A DNA stretch of 64,000 nucleotides, taken from NCBI RefSeq assembly GCF_026410195.1, contig NZ_JAPMLM010000072.1, positions 51,954 through 115,953 on the forward strand, in the 5' to 3' direction. The position numbers and the translations under genes were made by a program. Each line of letters starts with the position of its first letter. Position 1 is the stretch's first letter. Origin of the DNA: Xanthomarina sp. F2636L. GTDB lineage: Bacteria > Bacteroidota > Bacteroidia > Flavobacteriales > Flavobacteriaceae. Of the stretch, positions 55,353-64,000 are shown piece after piece. Below the pieces are notes generated by a model. That model had not been told where the DNA came from. It saw only the letters and a program-made list of their open reading frames with translations, and made no database searches.

Positions 55353-56996
55353 ATGTTTGAAATCTCACAATTAAAAGAAATGAAGCTTCCTGAGTTACAG
55401 GAAATGGCTAAAAAACTGAACGTACCTAAATATCGTTCATTAAAAAAACTAGATTTAGTATACCAAATATTAGATCAGCAAGCTGCAAACCCTAAAGCAG
55501 TAAAGGAGGTTGTAAAAGAGGAGCCTAAAAAAGAAACTCCAAAAGCAGAAACACAAAAACCTCAACAACAAAAAAAACAAAGAGAGCGTATTCAACGTCC
55601 TGCTAAGGAAGCTAAAAAAAGCGACAATAAACCTTCTCAAGATTCGAAAACAGAAGCTCCAAAAGCTGTAAAACCAAAACCTCACCACCCAAAACCTTCC
55701 AAACCTACTCCAAGTAAAGATTCCGGGAATAAAGATAGAGAGGAACAGAAAAGCAACTCTAAAAACGATAATCAAAATCGTCCAAAAAGAGACAACAAAA
55801 ATCAGAATAAAAATCAAAACTCAAATAGCAACAACGGAAACAAAGATACTAGAAACAGATATCGCGAACCAGATTTCGAATTTGATGCTATTATTGAAAG
55901 TGAAGGTGTTTTAGATGTTATGCAAGATGGGTACGGGTTCTTACGTTCATCTGATTACAATTACCTATCTTCTCCAGACGATATTTATGTGTCGCAATCT
56001 CAAATTAGATTGTTTGGTTTAAAAAAAGGAGATACTGTTCTCGGAAACGTGAGACCTCCAAAAGAAGGTGAAAAATACTTCCCTTTAATAAAAGTAAACA
56101 AAATTAATGGCCTTAGCCCAGATGTTGTTAGAGACAGAGTATCTTTTGAACATTTAACCCCACTTTTTCCTCAAGAAAAATTCAAGTTAGCAGAAAGACA
56201 AAGCACTATTTCTACTAGAATTATGGATTTGTTCTCTCCTATAGGAAAAGGACAACGTGGTATGATAGTATCTCAGCCTAAAACGGGTAAGACCATGTTA
56301 CTTAAGGATGTTGCAAATGCAATTGCAGCCAATCATCCAGAAGTATATCAAATGATTTTATTAATAGACGAACGTCCAGAGGAAGTAACCGACATGCAAC
56401 GTAATGTACGTGGCGAGGTTATAGCTTCAACCTTCGATAAGGAAGCTCATGAACACGTTAGAATTGCCGATATTGTTTTAGAAAAAGCAAAAAGACTTGT
56501 AGAATGTGGTCATGATGTTGTAATCTTATTAGATTCTATCACACGTTTAGCTAGAGCATATAATACGGTTCAACCTGCTTCGGGTAAAATATTAAGTGGA
56601 GGTGTGGATGCCAATGCTCTGCACAAACCAAAACGTTTCTTTGGTGCTGCTAGAAATATTGAGAATGGTGGTTCTTTAACTATAATAGCTACTGCTTTAA
56701 CAGAAACGGGTTCTAAAATGGACGAAGTAATCTTTGAAGAATTTAAAGGAACTGGTAACATGGAGTTACAATTAGATAGAAAAATTTCTAATCGTAGAAT
56801 CTTCCCTGCAATCGATCTTACTTCTTCAAGTACAAGACGCGATGATATCTTACTTGACGATAACACCATTCAAAGAATGTGGGTGATGCGTAAGTATTTA
56901 GCAGATATGAATCCAGTTGAAGCTATGGAATTTATTAATGAAAGATTTAAACAAACTAAAAACAATGAAGAGTTTTTAATTTCCATGAATGGATAA
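55353..56996 (+). CDS. rho: Transcription termination factor Rho
   Basis: A 547-residue RNA helicase. N-terminal Rho_N helix bundle (about 1-45) is followed by a long Lys/Asn/Pro/Gln-rich disordered insert (about 50-170), the RNA-binding cold-shock domain ([14 protein letters not shown], about 187-200) and the ATPase core with P-loop QPKTGKTM (about 307-314), Walker [11 protein letters not shown] and Q-loop. The insert is typical of Bacteroidota and is absent from E. coli Rho. Ends at the hairpin at 57017. Confidence 0.97.
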   Translation: MFEISQLKEMKLPELQEMAKKLNVPKYRSLKKLDLVYQILDQQAANPKAVKEVVKEEPKKETPKAETQKPQQQKKQRERIQRPAKEAKKSDNKPSQDSKTEAPKAVKPKPHHPKPSKPTPSKDSGNKDREEQKSNSKNDNQNRPKRDNKNQNKNQNSNSNNGNKDTRNRYREPDFEFDAIIESEGVLDVMQDGYGFLRSSDYNYLSSPDDIYVSQSQIRLFGLKKGDTVLGNVRPPKEGEKYFPLIKVNKINGLSPDVVRDRVSFEHLTPLFPQEKFKLAERQSTISTRIMDLFSPIGKGQRGMIVSQPKTGKTMLLKDVANAIAANHPEVYQMILLIDERPEEVTDMQRNVRGEVIASTFDKEAHEHVRIADIVLEKAKRLVECGHDVVILLDSITRLARAYNTVQPASGKILSGGVDANALHKPKRFFGAARNIENGGSLTIIATALTETGSKMDEVIFEEFKGTGNMELQLDRKISNRRIFPAIDLTSSSTRRDDILLDDNTIQRMWVMRKYLADMNPVEAMEFINERFKQTKNNEEFLISMNG

Positions 56997-57016
56997 AAAA
57001 CCTCTTTATAATTTAA

Positions 57017-57051
57017 AAAACAAAGCCTTGATTTCTCAAGGCTTTGTTTTT
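57017..57051 (+). terminator. Terminator of rho
   Basis: 15-bp stem AAAACAAAGCCTTGA and complement, T-run on the plus strand, 20 bases past the rho stop. Rho itself ends at an intrinsic terminator. Confidence 0.85.
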
Positions 57052-57078
57052 AATAAATATTTCTAATTATAAAAAATA

Positions 57079-57110
57079 AAAAAACCTTTCAAAAATATTG
57101 AAAGGTTTTA
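57079..57110 (-). terminator. Terminator of rpsT
   Basis: 11-bp stem AAAACCTTTCA / TGAAAGGTTTT; on the minus strand a long T-run follows. Back to back with the rho terminator. Confidence 0.8.
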
Positions 57111-57133
57111 TTATATATAATTCTTATTGTTTC

Positions 57134-57385
57134 TTATAAAGAAGCAACATGCTTAGATAAATTCGATTTTAAGTTCGATGCTTTATTAGCATGAATAATA
57201 TTCTTTTTAGCTAATTTATCAATCATAGAAGACACTTCTGGAAACATTGCTTCTGCTTCAGACTTAGACTCCAAGTCGCGTAATTTTTTAATAGCATTAC
57301 GAGTAGTCTTATGCTTATATCTATTTGTTAAACGTTTAGCTTCGTTACTTCTAATTCTCTTTAATGCTGACTTATGATTTGCCAT
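57134..57385 (-). CDS. rpsT: 30S ribosomal protein S20
   Basis: An 83-residue, very basic, three-helix ribosomal protein: MANHKSALKRIRSNEAKRL at the start, NIIHANKASNLKSNLSKHV at the end. It binds 16S rRNA early in assembly. It begins 28 bases after tRNA-Glu with no promoter box between them, so it is probably co-transcribed with the tRNA. Confidence 0.98.
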   Translation of the reverse strand: MANHKSALKRIRSNEAKRLTNRYKHKTTRNAIKKLRDLESKSEAEAMFPEVSSMIDKLAKKNIIHANKASNLKSNLSKHVASL

Positions 57386-57412
57386 TGTATTATCTTTCTT
57401 TTATAAAAATTG

Positions 57413-57484
57413 TAGCCCGTAGGGGAATCGAACCCCTCTTACCAGGATGAAAACCTGGCGTCCTAGCCGATAGACGAACGGGCC
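57413..57484 (-). tRNA. tRNA-Glu (anticodon UUC)
   Basis: A 72-base cloverleaf on the minus strand: acceptor GGCCCGT with ACGGGCT (first pair G-U), anticodon stem CCAGG/CCTGG around TTTTCAT (anticodon TTC), T-arm GGGGTTCGATTCCCC. CCA is not encoded. Confidence 0.95.
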
Positions 57485-57501
57485 ATTTTGTTTTGAGTGC
57501 G

Positions 57502-57532
57502 CAAATATATAACTATATATTTAAACTTGCAA
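57502..57532 (-). promoter_or_regulatory. Promoter of tRNA-Glu (and probably rpsT)
   Basis: Minus-strand TTG (57530-57532), 20 bases, TATATTTG (57502-57509), then 17 bases to the tRNA: full consensus. Confidence 0.8.
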
Positions 57533-57647
57533 TACTTTTCAAAATAACTAACAATGTTTCCATTGTTTACTTGCTTGACTCCATTAATATAATTTATATC
57601 ACTCAAGCGGCTGCAAAAATACAACTATTTTTAAATGTTGCAACACC

Positions 57648-57679
57648 TAATTAAACTTTTTTTAAAAAAAGTTTAATTA
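57648..57679 (-). terminator. Palindrome over the proS stop codon, probable terminator
   Basis: A 32-base perfect palindrome made of A/T runs around TTAAAC and GTTTAA. It contains the proS stop codon (57677-57679). The stem is A/T-rich with only one G-C pair, so the terminator role is less certain. Confidence 0.5.
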
Positions 57680-59155
57680 ATATGCTTTTGCGAACAATAC
57701 TCTACCTTTTGAAGGCTTTCCTGAATAGACACAAACACCATTTTCCGGAGTTTCATCTGTAGGAATACATCTAATAGTAGCTTTTGTTATTTCTTTTATC
57801 TTAGATTCGGTTTCTTCTGTCCCGTCCCAATGTGCGGAAAGAAATCCTCCTTTTGTTTCTAAAACATTCTTAAATTCATCAAATGTGTCTACTAAAGTTA
57901 AATGAGAGTCTCTAAAATCCAATGCTTTCTTATATAACGTGTTTTGAATTTCGGTCATTAAACCTTCTACTCTAGACGTTACATTGTCTAAAGCAATAAC
58001 TTCTTTAGTCAAGGTATCCCTTCTGGCCAATTCTACTGTTCCATTTTCTAAATCTTTTGGTCCAATAGCTATTCGTAATGGTACACCTTGTAATTCGTGC
58101 TGAGCAAATTTAGCACCAGGTCTTAATGTGGTTCTATCATCAAATTTTACAGAAACATGCTTAGCTCTTAAATCGCTCATCATCAAATTGGCAATTTTAG
58201 AAATCTCTTCTAATTGCTCATCTGTTTTATATATAGGTACAATAACCACTTGGTTTGGAGCCAAATTCGGAGGTAAGACTAGACCTTTATCGTCGCTATG
58301 TGTCATAATTAACGCTCCCATAAGTCTGGTTGAAACACCCCATGAAGTTGCCCAGACATAATCTTGTTTTCCTTCTTTAGATGTGAATTTTACATCGAAA
58401 GCTTTAGCAAAATTCTGACCAAGAAAGTGCGAAGTACCTGCTTGTAAAGCTTTTCCATCTTGCATTAAGGCTTCAATACAGTAAGTTTCTACTGCCCCGG
58501 CAAAACGTTCACTTTCCGTTTTTATTCCTTTTACAACTGGAATGGCCATAAAGTTTTCAGCAAAGGTAGCATACACATTGTTCATTAATTCTGCTTCTTT
58601 TATAGCTTCAGCTTTTGTTTCATGTGCTGTATGACCTTCTTGCCATAAAAATTCAGCTGTTCGTAAAAACAAACGTGTTCTCATTTCCCAACGTACTACG
58701 TTTGCCCATTGGTTTATAAGTAGTGGTAAATCTCTATAAGATTGGATCCATCCTTTATAGGTATTCCAAATAATTGCTTCACTAGTTGGTCTAACTATTA
58801 GTTCTTCTTCCAATTTAGCCTCTGGATCTACACGTAGTTTTCCTGGATTATCAGGATCGTTCTGTAGCCTATAATGTGTAACAATAGCACATTCTTTGGC
58901 AAACCCTTCAGCATTTTTTTCTTCAGCTTCAAACAAACTTTTCGGCACAAATAAAGGAAAATACGCATTCTGATGCCCAGTCTCTTTAAACATACGATCT
59001 AGTTCTGCTTGCATTTTTTCCCAAATAGCATAGCCATAAGGTTTAATAACCATACAACCTCTAACTGCAGAATTTTCTGCAAGGTCTGCTTTTACTACAA
59101 GTTCGTTATACCATTTGGAATAATCTTCGGCTCTACTTGTGAGATTTTTACTCAT
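57677..59155 (-). CDS. proS: Prolyl-tRNA synthetase
   Basis: A 492-residue class II synthetase. It has motif 2 ([20 protein letters not shown], about 155-174), ETYC and motif 3 ([14 protein letters not shown]), followed by an anticodon-binding domain and a C-terminal extension ending in Tyr. This size and the absence of the editing insert mark the shorter eukaryote/archaeal-like ProRS found in Bacteroidota. It charges tRNA-Pro in the cytoplasm. Confidence 0.96.
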   Translation of the reverse strand: MSKNLTSRAEDYSKWYNELVVKADLAENSAVRGCMVIKPYGYAIWEKMQAELDRMFKETGHQNAYFPLFVPKSLFEAEEKNAEGFAKECAIVTHYRLQNDPDNPGKLRVDPEAKLEEELIVRPTSEAIIWNTYKGWIQSYRDLPLLINQWANVVRWEMRTRLFLRTAEFLWQEGHTAHETKAEAIKEAELMNNVYATFAENFMAIPVVKGIKTESERFAGAVETYCIEALMQDGKALQAGTSHFLGQNFAKAFDVKFTSKEGKQDYVWATSWGVSTRLMGALIMTHSDDKGLVLPPNLAPNQVVIVPIYKTDEQLEEISKIANLMMSDLRAKHVSVKFDDRTTLRPGAKFAQHELQGVPLRIAIGPKDLENGTVELARRDTLTKEVIALDNVTSRVEGLMTEIQNTLYKKALDFRDSHLTLVDTFDEFKNVLETKGGFLSAHWDGTEETESKIKEITKATIRCIPTDETPENGVCVYSGKPSKGRVLFAKAY

Positions 59156-59255
59156 ATTCAGGATTTTGGCACAAATATTGTGATTATGTTAAATATAAAA
59201 ATAGTTGGGCAAAACTAACTATTTTTGTTATGTTCAACAATAAAAATCAAGAGAT

Positions 59256-60296
59256 ATGCAAATTAATAACTCCTTTTTAACGAAAACACCATATATAGCT
59301 ATTTTTAGCCTATTTGCTGTTTTGGCATCTTGTGGTTCTTCACAAAATGTCGTACAAGACAACGATGGTATTTATGGTTCAGATACAAACGTTGAATACC
59401 AAGAAAATGCTGTTACAGAGATTGAAAAAGAATCTAGTAGTCAAACTTTCTATAAAAATTATTTTAAAGAAAAATCTTTAGAATATCAACTACCTGAAGA
59501 AGAAAATGAAGATGATGTTTTTACAGATGTTGATTCTTACGAAGGGGAATATGCTGTAGCTCAAGACACCTCAGCTGTTGAATACGATAGCTATGCAGGT
59601 TGGGGAGAAGACAACAGTAGCGTTTCTATTACTATTAGCACTGGATTTAGTTATGGCTGGGGTTACAACCCTTGGTATTCGCCTTATTATTATGGCGGGT
59701 ATTATCCTTATTATAGTTATGGCTGGGGTTACACCCCTTGGTATCCTTATTATGGAGGCTTCTATGGTGGATATTATGGCGGTGGCTATTACAATGGTTA
59801 TTATCCTTATGGTGGTAGAGGCGTTTCATACAATTCTGGAAGACGTGGAAGTTATTACGCTGGAAACTATTACAACAATAGAAATTCTAATTATTACAAT
59901 TCACGAACAAGAAATTCAAGTTCTAATTTAGGATACACTACTCCAAGAACAAGAAGTAATTCTACTGTTAGACCTAGCTCAACAACTAGACCAAACTCGA
60001 CTGTTAAACCTAGAACTAGAGATAATTCTACAGTAAGACCAAACACGACTGTAAAGCCTAGAACTAGAGATAATTCAACTGTTAGACCTAGAACAAAATC
60101 TAACAATAACAATGTGTCTCCTAGACCAAGAACTAACTCGACACCCAGATCCACTTCTCCTACCAAATCTTACACACCAAGTCGTTCATCAGGTAATTCA
60201 TCACCATCATTCTCTTCTGGAGGAAGAGGAAGAAGTTCTGGAGGTAGTATGAGAAGTTCTGGTGGTGGCGGAAGAAGTTCTGGTGGTAGAAGGTAA
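59256..60296 (+). CDS. Tyr/Gly-rich low-complexity lipoprotein with Arg/Gly tail
   Basis: A 346-residue exported protein with lipobox SCG, Cys26. Residues 27-110 are acidic. Residues about 125-205 are almost only Tyr, Gly, Trp, Pro and Ser, with a 22-residue repeat starting SYGWGY. Residues about 230-290 carry 16-residue repeats (DNSTVRPNTTVKPRTR). The tail is Arg/Gly/Ser-rich (RSSGGG units). No enzyme domain is visible. Relatives are sometimes labelled prolyl-tRNA synthetase, probably by carry-over from the true proS next door. It is followed 30 bases later by the FadL-type porin. It may be an adhesive or surface-layer component, but that is a guess. Confidence 0.78.
   Translation: MQINNSFLTKTPYIAIFSLFAVLASCGSSQNVVQDNDGIYGSDTNVEYQENAVTEIEKESSSQTFYKNYFKEKSLEYQLPEEENEDDVFTDVDSYEGEYAVAQDTSAVEYDSYAGWGEDNSSVSITISTGFSYGWGYNPWYSPYYYGGYYPYYSYGWGYTPWYPYYGGFYGGYYGGGYYNGYYPYGGRGVSYNSGRRGSYYAGNYYNNRNSNYYNSRTRNSSSNLGYTTPRTRSNSTVRPSSTTRPNSTVKPRTRDNSTVRPNTTVKPRTRDNSTVRPRTKSNNNNVSPRPRTNSTPRSTSPTKSYTPSRSSGNSSPSFSSGGRGRSSGGSMRSSGGGGRSSGGRR
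59649..59733 (+). repeat. Coding repeat of 66 bases (22 residues), two copies
   Basis: AGTTATGGCTGGGGTTACA occurs at 59649 and again at 59715, so the period is 66 bases. It encodes the repeated SYGWGY unit. Confidence 0.7.
60009..60076 (+). repeat. Coding repeat of 48 bases (16 residues)
   Basis: CCTAGAACTAGAGATAATTC occurs at 60009-60028 and 60057-60076, exactly 48 bases apart. It encodes the PRTRDNS part of the 16-residue repeat. Identity at DNA level suggests recent slippage. Confidence 0.7.
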
Positions 60297-60326
60297 AATT
60301 GTTTAAAAAAAGAAAAAGAAAATATT

Positions 60327-61862
60327 ATGAAAAAGTTACTTTTACTATTCATAGGTATACTTGCTATGACTTCTCTTAACGCACAAGATGTAACAGACGC
60401 TGTAAGATACACTCAGGATGAAATACAAGGTACTGCAAGATATAGAGGTTTAAGTGGTGCTTTTGGTGCCTTAGGAGGAGATATGAGTGCTGTTAGTATT
60501 AACCCGGCTGGATCTGCAATATTTAATTCCAGTCATATCTCTTTGTCTCTATCAAATAACAACATTAAAAATGAAACACAGTACTTTAATGGTTTTAACA
60601 CTTCTAAAGAGTCGAATATCGATTTAAATCAGTCTGGAGCAACTTTCGTTTTTTATAACAGAAATAGCAATTCGGATTGGTCCAAATTTGCTTTTAGTGC
60701 TGCTTATGATAAAGTCCAAAATTATAATAACGATTGGCTTGCTAATGGTTCAAGCAATACATCCATTGACAGATATTTCTTGGACATTACAGAAAAACAG
60801 AATGTCCCTTTTGGTGTTTTAAAACTTCAACCAGGAGAATATCTTGAAGAAGCATACGCAGATATTGGCTCTAATCCTAATTATGGCTATCCAGTACAAC
60901 AAGTATTTCTAGGATATTGGGCTGGTATTATTGATCCTGTTAATATGGATAATAATACTAACGACGACAATATTGATTATTTTTCTAATACAGCACCTGC
61001 AAATTCTTATTATCAAGAATATTATTATGCATCATCTGGATACAATGGAAAGTTCTCTTTAAATTTTGCTACAGCATATAAAGATAGATTGTATTTAGGT
61101 GTTAATTTGAATTCACATTTCATTAATTACGATAAGTTTACCAGTTTTTATGAAACCAATTTAGACCCTGATTCTTTAACTAAAAATATTTATTTTGAAA
61201 ACTGGCTTTCTACATTTGGTTCAGGATTTTCATTCCAACTAGGTGCTATTGCCAAAATCACCAAAGATTTTAGAATGGGTTTATCTTATAGTTCTCCAAC
61301 ATGGTATCGCATTGAAGAAGAATTGATTCAAGGTATTAACTCTAATATTGCTGATTCTGATATAGGATATATTTCGAATATAATTAATATTTACCCGTCA
61401 TATAACATTCAAACCCCTGGGAAATTTACAGGAAGTTTGGCTTATATTTTTGGAGAGTATGGTTTAATTAGCTTTGATTATTCTTTAAAAGATTATGGCA
61501 ACACTAAATTTAAACCAAATTCCGACGCTTATTTTAGCACACAAAATAGGGCCATTAACAATCAATTAACCACTGCTTCTACTTATAAGGTTGGTGGTGA
61601 GTTAAGATTGAAACAAGTTAGCCTAAGAGGTGGATACAGATTTGAGGAAAGTCCTTATAAAAATGGAACTACCATTGGAGATTTAAATGGCTACTCTTTA
61701 GGTTTAGGCTATAATTTTGGAAATTTTAAATTAGATATGGCTTTTGATCAAGCAAAACAATCTTCGGAGTATAAGCTATATAGCAATTCTGGCTTCAACA
61801 ATAGTACTTCATTAGACTCAAAATTTACAAATGTGACTTTTACAGTTGCTTTTAATTTGTAG
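60327..61862 (+). CDS. FadL/OmpP1/TodX-type outer-membrane porin
   Basis: A 511-residue exported beta-barrel. Signal peptide to about residue 19 (TSLNAQ), the FadL-type N-terminal hatch with ARYRGLSGAFGALGGDMSAVSINPAG (about 37-62), then about 14 amphipathic strands and a C-terminal aromatic/hydrophobic end (VTFTVAFNL). The family lets hydrophobic compounds such as fatty acids cross the outer membrane. It is translated just after the Tyr-rich lipoprotein and probably shares its transcript. Confidence 0.88.
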   Translation: MKKLLLLFIGILAMTSLNAQDVTDAVRYTQDEIQGTARYRGLSGAFGALGGDMSAVSINPAGSAIFNSSHISLSLSNNNIKNETQYFNGFNTSKESNIDLNQSGATFVFYNRNSNSDWSKFAFSAAYDKVQNYNNDWLANGSSNTSIDRYFLDITEKQNVPFGVLKLQPGEYLEEAYADIGSNPNYGYPVQQVFLGYWAGIIDPVNMDNNTNDDNIDYFSNTAPANSYYQEYYYASSGYNGKFSLNFATAYKDRLYLGVNLNSHFINYDKFTSFYETNLDPDSLTKNIYFENWLSTFGSGFSFQLGAIAKITKDFRMGLSYSSPTWYRIEEELIQGINSNIADSDIGYISNIINIYPSYNIQTPGKFTGSLAYIFGEYGLISFDYSLKDYGNTKFKPNSDAYFSTQNRAINNQLTTASTYKVGGELRLKQVSLRGGYRFEESPYKNGTTIGDLNGYSLGLGYNFGNFKLDMAFDQAKQSSEYKLYSNSGFNNSTSLDSKFTNVTFTVAFNL

Positions 61863-61884
61863 TTGACAACATCTTAAAAAAATT

Positions 61885-61923
61885 AAAACTCAGATAAATA
61901 TATATATTTATCTGAGTTTTTTT
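61885..61923. terminator. Bidirectional terminator, 36-base palindrome
   Basis: AAAACTCAGATAAATA with its exact complement and a central AT repeat, T-run on the right. Lies between convergent porin and T9SS genes. Confidence 0.85.
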
Positions 61924-61941
61924 ATGTCACAAATTATGAAA

Positions 61942-63783
61942 CTATCTTTTTAAAGTGAAATGCGCTTTATATGCTTTCTGGCTCCCCTCACTTTCACCCA
62001 ATTCTCTGTAGTCAATAGTAAACCAATAATCACTAGACGGTAATAATTCGCCATTATAAGTTCCATCCCATCCAGGACCAGTTGGACTTAATTGTTTAAG
62101 GAGTTTACCGTAACGATCGTAAATAAATATTTTGGCATCAAATTGATTTTCTAATCCAAAAATTTTCCAGGTATCATTATACCCATCATTGTTTGGAGTA
62201 AAGAATAATGGATAATCCATAACTAAAACCGAATCACTAGCTATACCACAACCATTAATGTCTCTGGCCTGGATAAGGTGTTCTCCAAAAGCTACGTTAG
62301 AGAACGTATAGGTATTGGAATTTGGCTCATTACTCATCCAAGGTCCATGGTTGATGCTAAACTCAAATATGGCTGCTCCATCTCCAGTTGCTGTTACTTC
62401 AATAATATGATTGTTTGCAAAAGCCTCTGTAGTAACTGTAGCAACTACATTTGGTGGAGAGCTTTCTAATACCAATATATCTTTCGTATTTGTACAACCA
62501 GTTGATAAACTGGTTACCATAACAGAATAAACTCCTCCTTGTGTAGGTTCAAAAACAGATTGAGTTGATAAAACATCTAATGGATGACTTGTTTCAATCC
62601 ATTCAAAATTATAATTTAAGTCATTTAAGCCTGTATCTAAAATAAGGCTATTAACCACTTCCGAACCGTTTGTATTTACACACAAATAATAAGTTTCATT
62701 TAAATTTATTTCAGGAAGTAAATTAACTTCAATATTCAGAGTTCCAATATCAAAACAATTGACAATAGTTGACGTTGCATTTTCAATTCTTACATAAAGA
62801 ACTTCTGAATTGGTGCTATTTAAATATAAGTTTGGAAGCATATTTTCTTCAGCTATTGCATCCATTTCGTTCTGATAAAATGTTACGGAATACAAATCAG
62901 GATCTAATCCATCTAATATTTCTGATGTTTTGGTACCTAAATCAAACTCAGCTAAACCATCGTTTACATCTAAGTTATCGCAAATAATAAATGGAGTTAC
63001 ATTGCTTGGGTACGTAGGTGTGTCAAGAAAATCTACCGTAAAGTCGTATAATTGCAATAGGTCTCCATCAGTATTATAAGCTTCAGCCCGATATAAATAA
63101 GAATTATCAACATTATAAAAAGCCGAGTTTTCTCCAGGAATAAGTAAATAATCTCCTGGATTAGACAAATCTTCTACATACCACATATAATCTGTAGCAG
63201 ATGGTGTGGTTGCATCTAAAGTAAAGCTATCTCCCTGGCAAGCTGTAAAATCTTCTAAAATAGCACAATTCGTAGAGCCTTCACCATTTAACTGACCAAT
63301 ACTGATAAAACCAGCTTGTCCAGAAAAATTTGTTACCAACAATAAATAATATTCACCAGTTGTTGCATTTATAATATCTGCTGTTTCGATACCATTTGGA
63401 GAATAGCTACAATCCACTGTATTTGCAGCTGTTAAACTTGTATTACACGCTTCTGAAGTATTAGTAAACGGTCCGTAAATAATAAAATCAACATCTATAT
63501 TTGGACTACCGCCAAGCTCTGTACTTTGCTCGATAATTAAATTAATATTGCCACTTAGTCCTATCTGAAGAAAAAACCAAGCTGGATTGGGTTGGGTTAA
63601 TAAACACCCATAATCTGGACCAACTTCAGCACTGGTGCCATCGGACGTATTTGCAAATGAAAATTCTGCAGAGCTACATATTGGTTCTGCCTCTTCACAA
63701 ATATTTGCTCCTCCTAGTTGGCTAAATCCTAAATGACAAGCCAAGTAAAAACAAAAAAATAATATATGTGATTTATTTTTCAA
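61942..63783 (-). CDS. Surface protein with T9SS type B sorting domain
   Basis: A 613-residue secreted protein. Signal peptide to about residue 21 (HLGFSQ). The mature N terminus has a Cys-rich start (NICEEAEPICSSAEFSFANT) and a beta-rich domain to about 175; further Ig-like or PKD-like beta domains fill about 180-520. The C-terminal gliding-motility/CHU_C-type domain (FFTPNNDGYNDTWKIFGLE, YDRYGKLLKQL, GWDGTYNGELLPSSDYWF, ending TLKR) directs type IX secretion. It is probably an adhesin. An identical 95-bp stretch lies in the next gene. Confidence 0.87.
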   Translation of the reverse strand: MKNKSHILFFCFYLACHLGFSQLGGANICEEAEPICSSAEFSFANTSDGTSAEVGPDYGCLLTQPNPAWFFLQIGLSGNINLIIEQSTELGGSPNIDVDFIIYGPFTNTSEACNTSLTAANTVDCSYSPNGIETADIINATTGEYYLLLVTNFSGQAGFISIGQLNGEGSTNCAILEDFTACQGDSFTLDATTPSATDYMWYVEDLSNPGDYLLIPGENSAFYNVDNSYLYRAEAYNTDGDLLQLYDFTVDFLDTPTYPSNVTPFIICDNLDVNDGLAEFDLGTKTSEILDGLDPDLYSVTFYQNEMDAIAEENMLPNLYLNSTNSEVLYVRIENATSTIVNCFDIGTLNIEVNLLPEINLNETYYLCVNTNGSEVVNSLILDTGLNDLNYNFEWIETSHPLDVLSTQSVFEPTQGGVYSVMVTSLSTGCTNTKDILVLESSPPNVVATVTTEAFANNHIIEVTATGDGAAIFEFSINHGPWMSNEPNSNTYTFSNVAFGEHLIQARDINGCGIASDSVLVMDYPLFFTPNNDGYNDTWKIFGLENQFDAKIFIYDRYGKLLKQLSPTGPGWDGTYNGELLPSSDYWFTIDYRELGESEGSQKAYKAHFTLKR

Positions 63784-64000
63784 AATAAAAAATGAGTAAA
63801 TTTATTATAGCCGAACCATAACAAATTTACTCATTAAATTTTCTAATTGTCGAAAAAACCTACCTTTTTAAACTAAAGTGTGCTTTAAACTGTTTTTGTG
63901 CACCTTCACTTTCACCCAATTCTCTGTAGTCAATAGTAAACCAATAATCACTAGACGGTAATAATTCGCCATTATAAGTTCCATCCCATCCAGGACCAGT
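61988..64000 (-). repeat. Identical 95-bp segment in two neighbouring T9SS type B genes
   Basis: 61988-62082 and 63906-64000 are identical, and the second copy runs into the window edge. Both encode the same part of the sorting domain, GWDGTYNGELLPSSDYW and following residues. Confidence 0.9.
63860..64000 (-). CDS. T9SS type B sorting domain protein, C-terminal end
   Basis: The last 46 codons and stop (TAG at 63860-63862) of a gene that runs off the right edge. It reads GWDGTYNGELLPSSDYWF and ends FKAHFSLKR. It is a paralogue of the gene downstream and was transcribed in the same direction. The rest of the protein cannot be seen. Confidence 0.85.
   Translation of the reverse strand, partial: TGPGWDGTYNGELLPSSDYWFTIDYRELGESEGAQKQFKAHFSLKR

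Noticed and set aside
55470..55817. Antisense frame opposite the Rho N-terminal insert
   Set aside because: A product of the Lys/Asn/Pro-rich repeats of rho; no start context.
59200..59232. Hairpin in the proS / lipoprotein divergent region as terminator
   Set aside because: It lies between divergent genes where no transcript ends; it could be a regulatory site but nothing more supports it.
59578..59931. Hydrophobic frame inside the Tyr/Gly-rich lipoprotein gene, and antisense frames there
   Set aside because: Low-complexity repeats keep other frames open by chance; the lipoprotein frame has signal peptide and start.
59256..60296. Annotation as prolyl-tRNA synthetase
   Set aside because: No synthetase motif is present; the real proS is the neighbour at 57677-59155.

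Overview
The window is a 64-kb piece of a chromosome from a marine-type member of the Bacteroidota, most probably family Flavobacteriaceae. The evidence is low G+C, genes packed in short operons, no Shine-Dalgarno sequences, -7 promoter boxes of the form TAnnTTTG with an upstream TTG, two proteins ending in type IX secretion sorting signals (a third is cut by the right edge), and family-typical genes such as type III glutamine synthetase, DUF4197, DUF3078, DUF4293, DUF1599 and a Rho with a long low-complexity N-terminal insert. Almost everything is core chromosome. There is no prophage, insertion sequence, CRISPR array or rRNA operon. Three tRNA genes are present (Val-UAC, Arg-ACG, Glu-UUC), and each has a recognisable promoter.

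Layout. 1-4.3 kb: a catabolic operon (DHDPS-family lyase/deaminase, NADP-type aldehyde dehydrogenase, DUF885 lipoprotein) facing a divergent AraC regulator, with a direct-repeat operator between them; the gene set fits 4-hydroxyproline or sugar-acid breakdown to 2-oxoglutarate. 4.4-10.4 kb: tRNA-Val, then a six-gene leftward operon (amino-acid dehydrogenase, nhaD, exbB, exbD, TonB-like, folC). 10.6-13 kb: anmK and a divergent acyl-CoA dehydrogenase. 13.2-14 kb: a SigZ-type sigma factor preceded by a 33-residue peptide with 11 cysteines and a strand-specific terminator hairpin. 14.1-17.5 kb: fused B12-dependent mutase IcmF, carrying an in-frame palindromic repeat. 17.6-22.6 kb: DUF4197 lipoprotein, a small helical protein, a BtuF-like metal receptor, pyrF, prfA, and a two-gene ABC unit with a 96-residue membrane partner. 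22.7-32 kb: class II ribonucleotide reductase, purM with DUF3078, a beta-barrel protein, a 42-residue secreted peptide, glnN and a Na/Ca exchanger.

32.3-41.4 kb: secreted nuclease, a 50-residue protein, tRNA-Arg, DUF488, a decayed Rossmann-fold gene, DUF2141, HdeD-like protein, SDR, trimethylamine monooxygenase (Tmm), EamA permease and an MscS channel; the last genes could form an osmolyte module. 41.8-49 kb: single-subunit glutamate-synthase-like protein, clpS, prmA, tpiA, peptide ABC permease, DoxX-like protein, a frameshifted four-helix-bundle pseudogene flanked by repeats, and duplicated-domain DUF1599. 49.2-55.2 kb: folP, a lipoprotein, cdaA, ABC exporter, truA, phosphodiesterase, DUF4293. 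55.3-64 kb: rho, rpsT, tRNA-Glu, proS, a Tyr/Gly-rich lipoprotein, a FadL-type porin, and two tandem T9SS type B proteins whose sorting domains share an identical 95-bp stretch.

Themes. Cobalamin-dependent enzymes recur (IcmF, NrdJ). Nitrogen assimilation recurs (glutamate-type dehydrogenase, GlnN, FMN glutamate synthase-like protein). The least-explained units are the Cys-rich peptide/SigZ locus, the Tmm island with its structured upstream region, and the small ABC pair.
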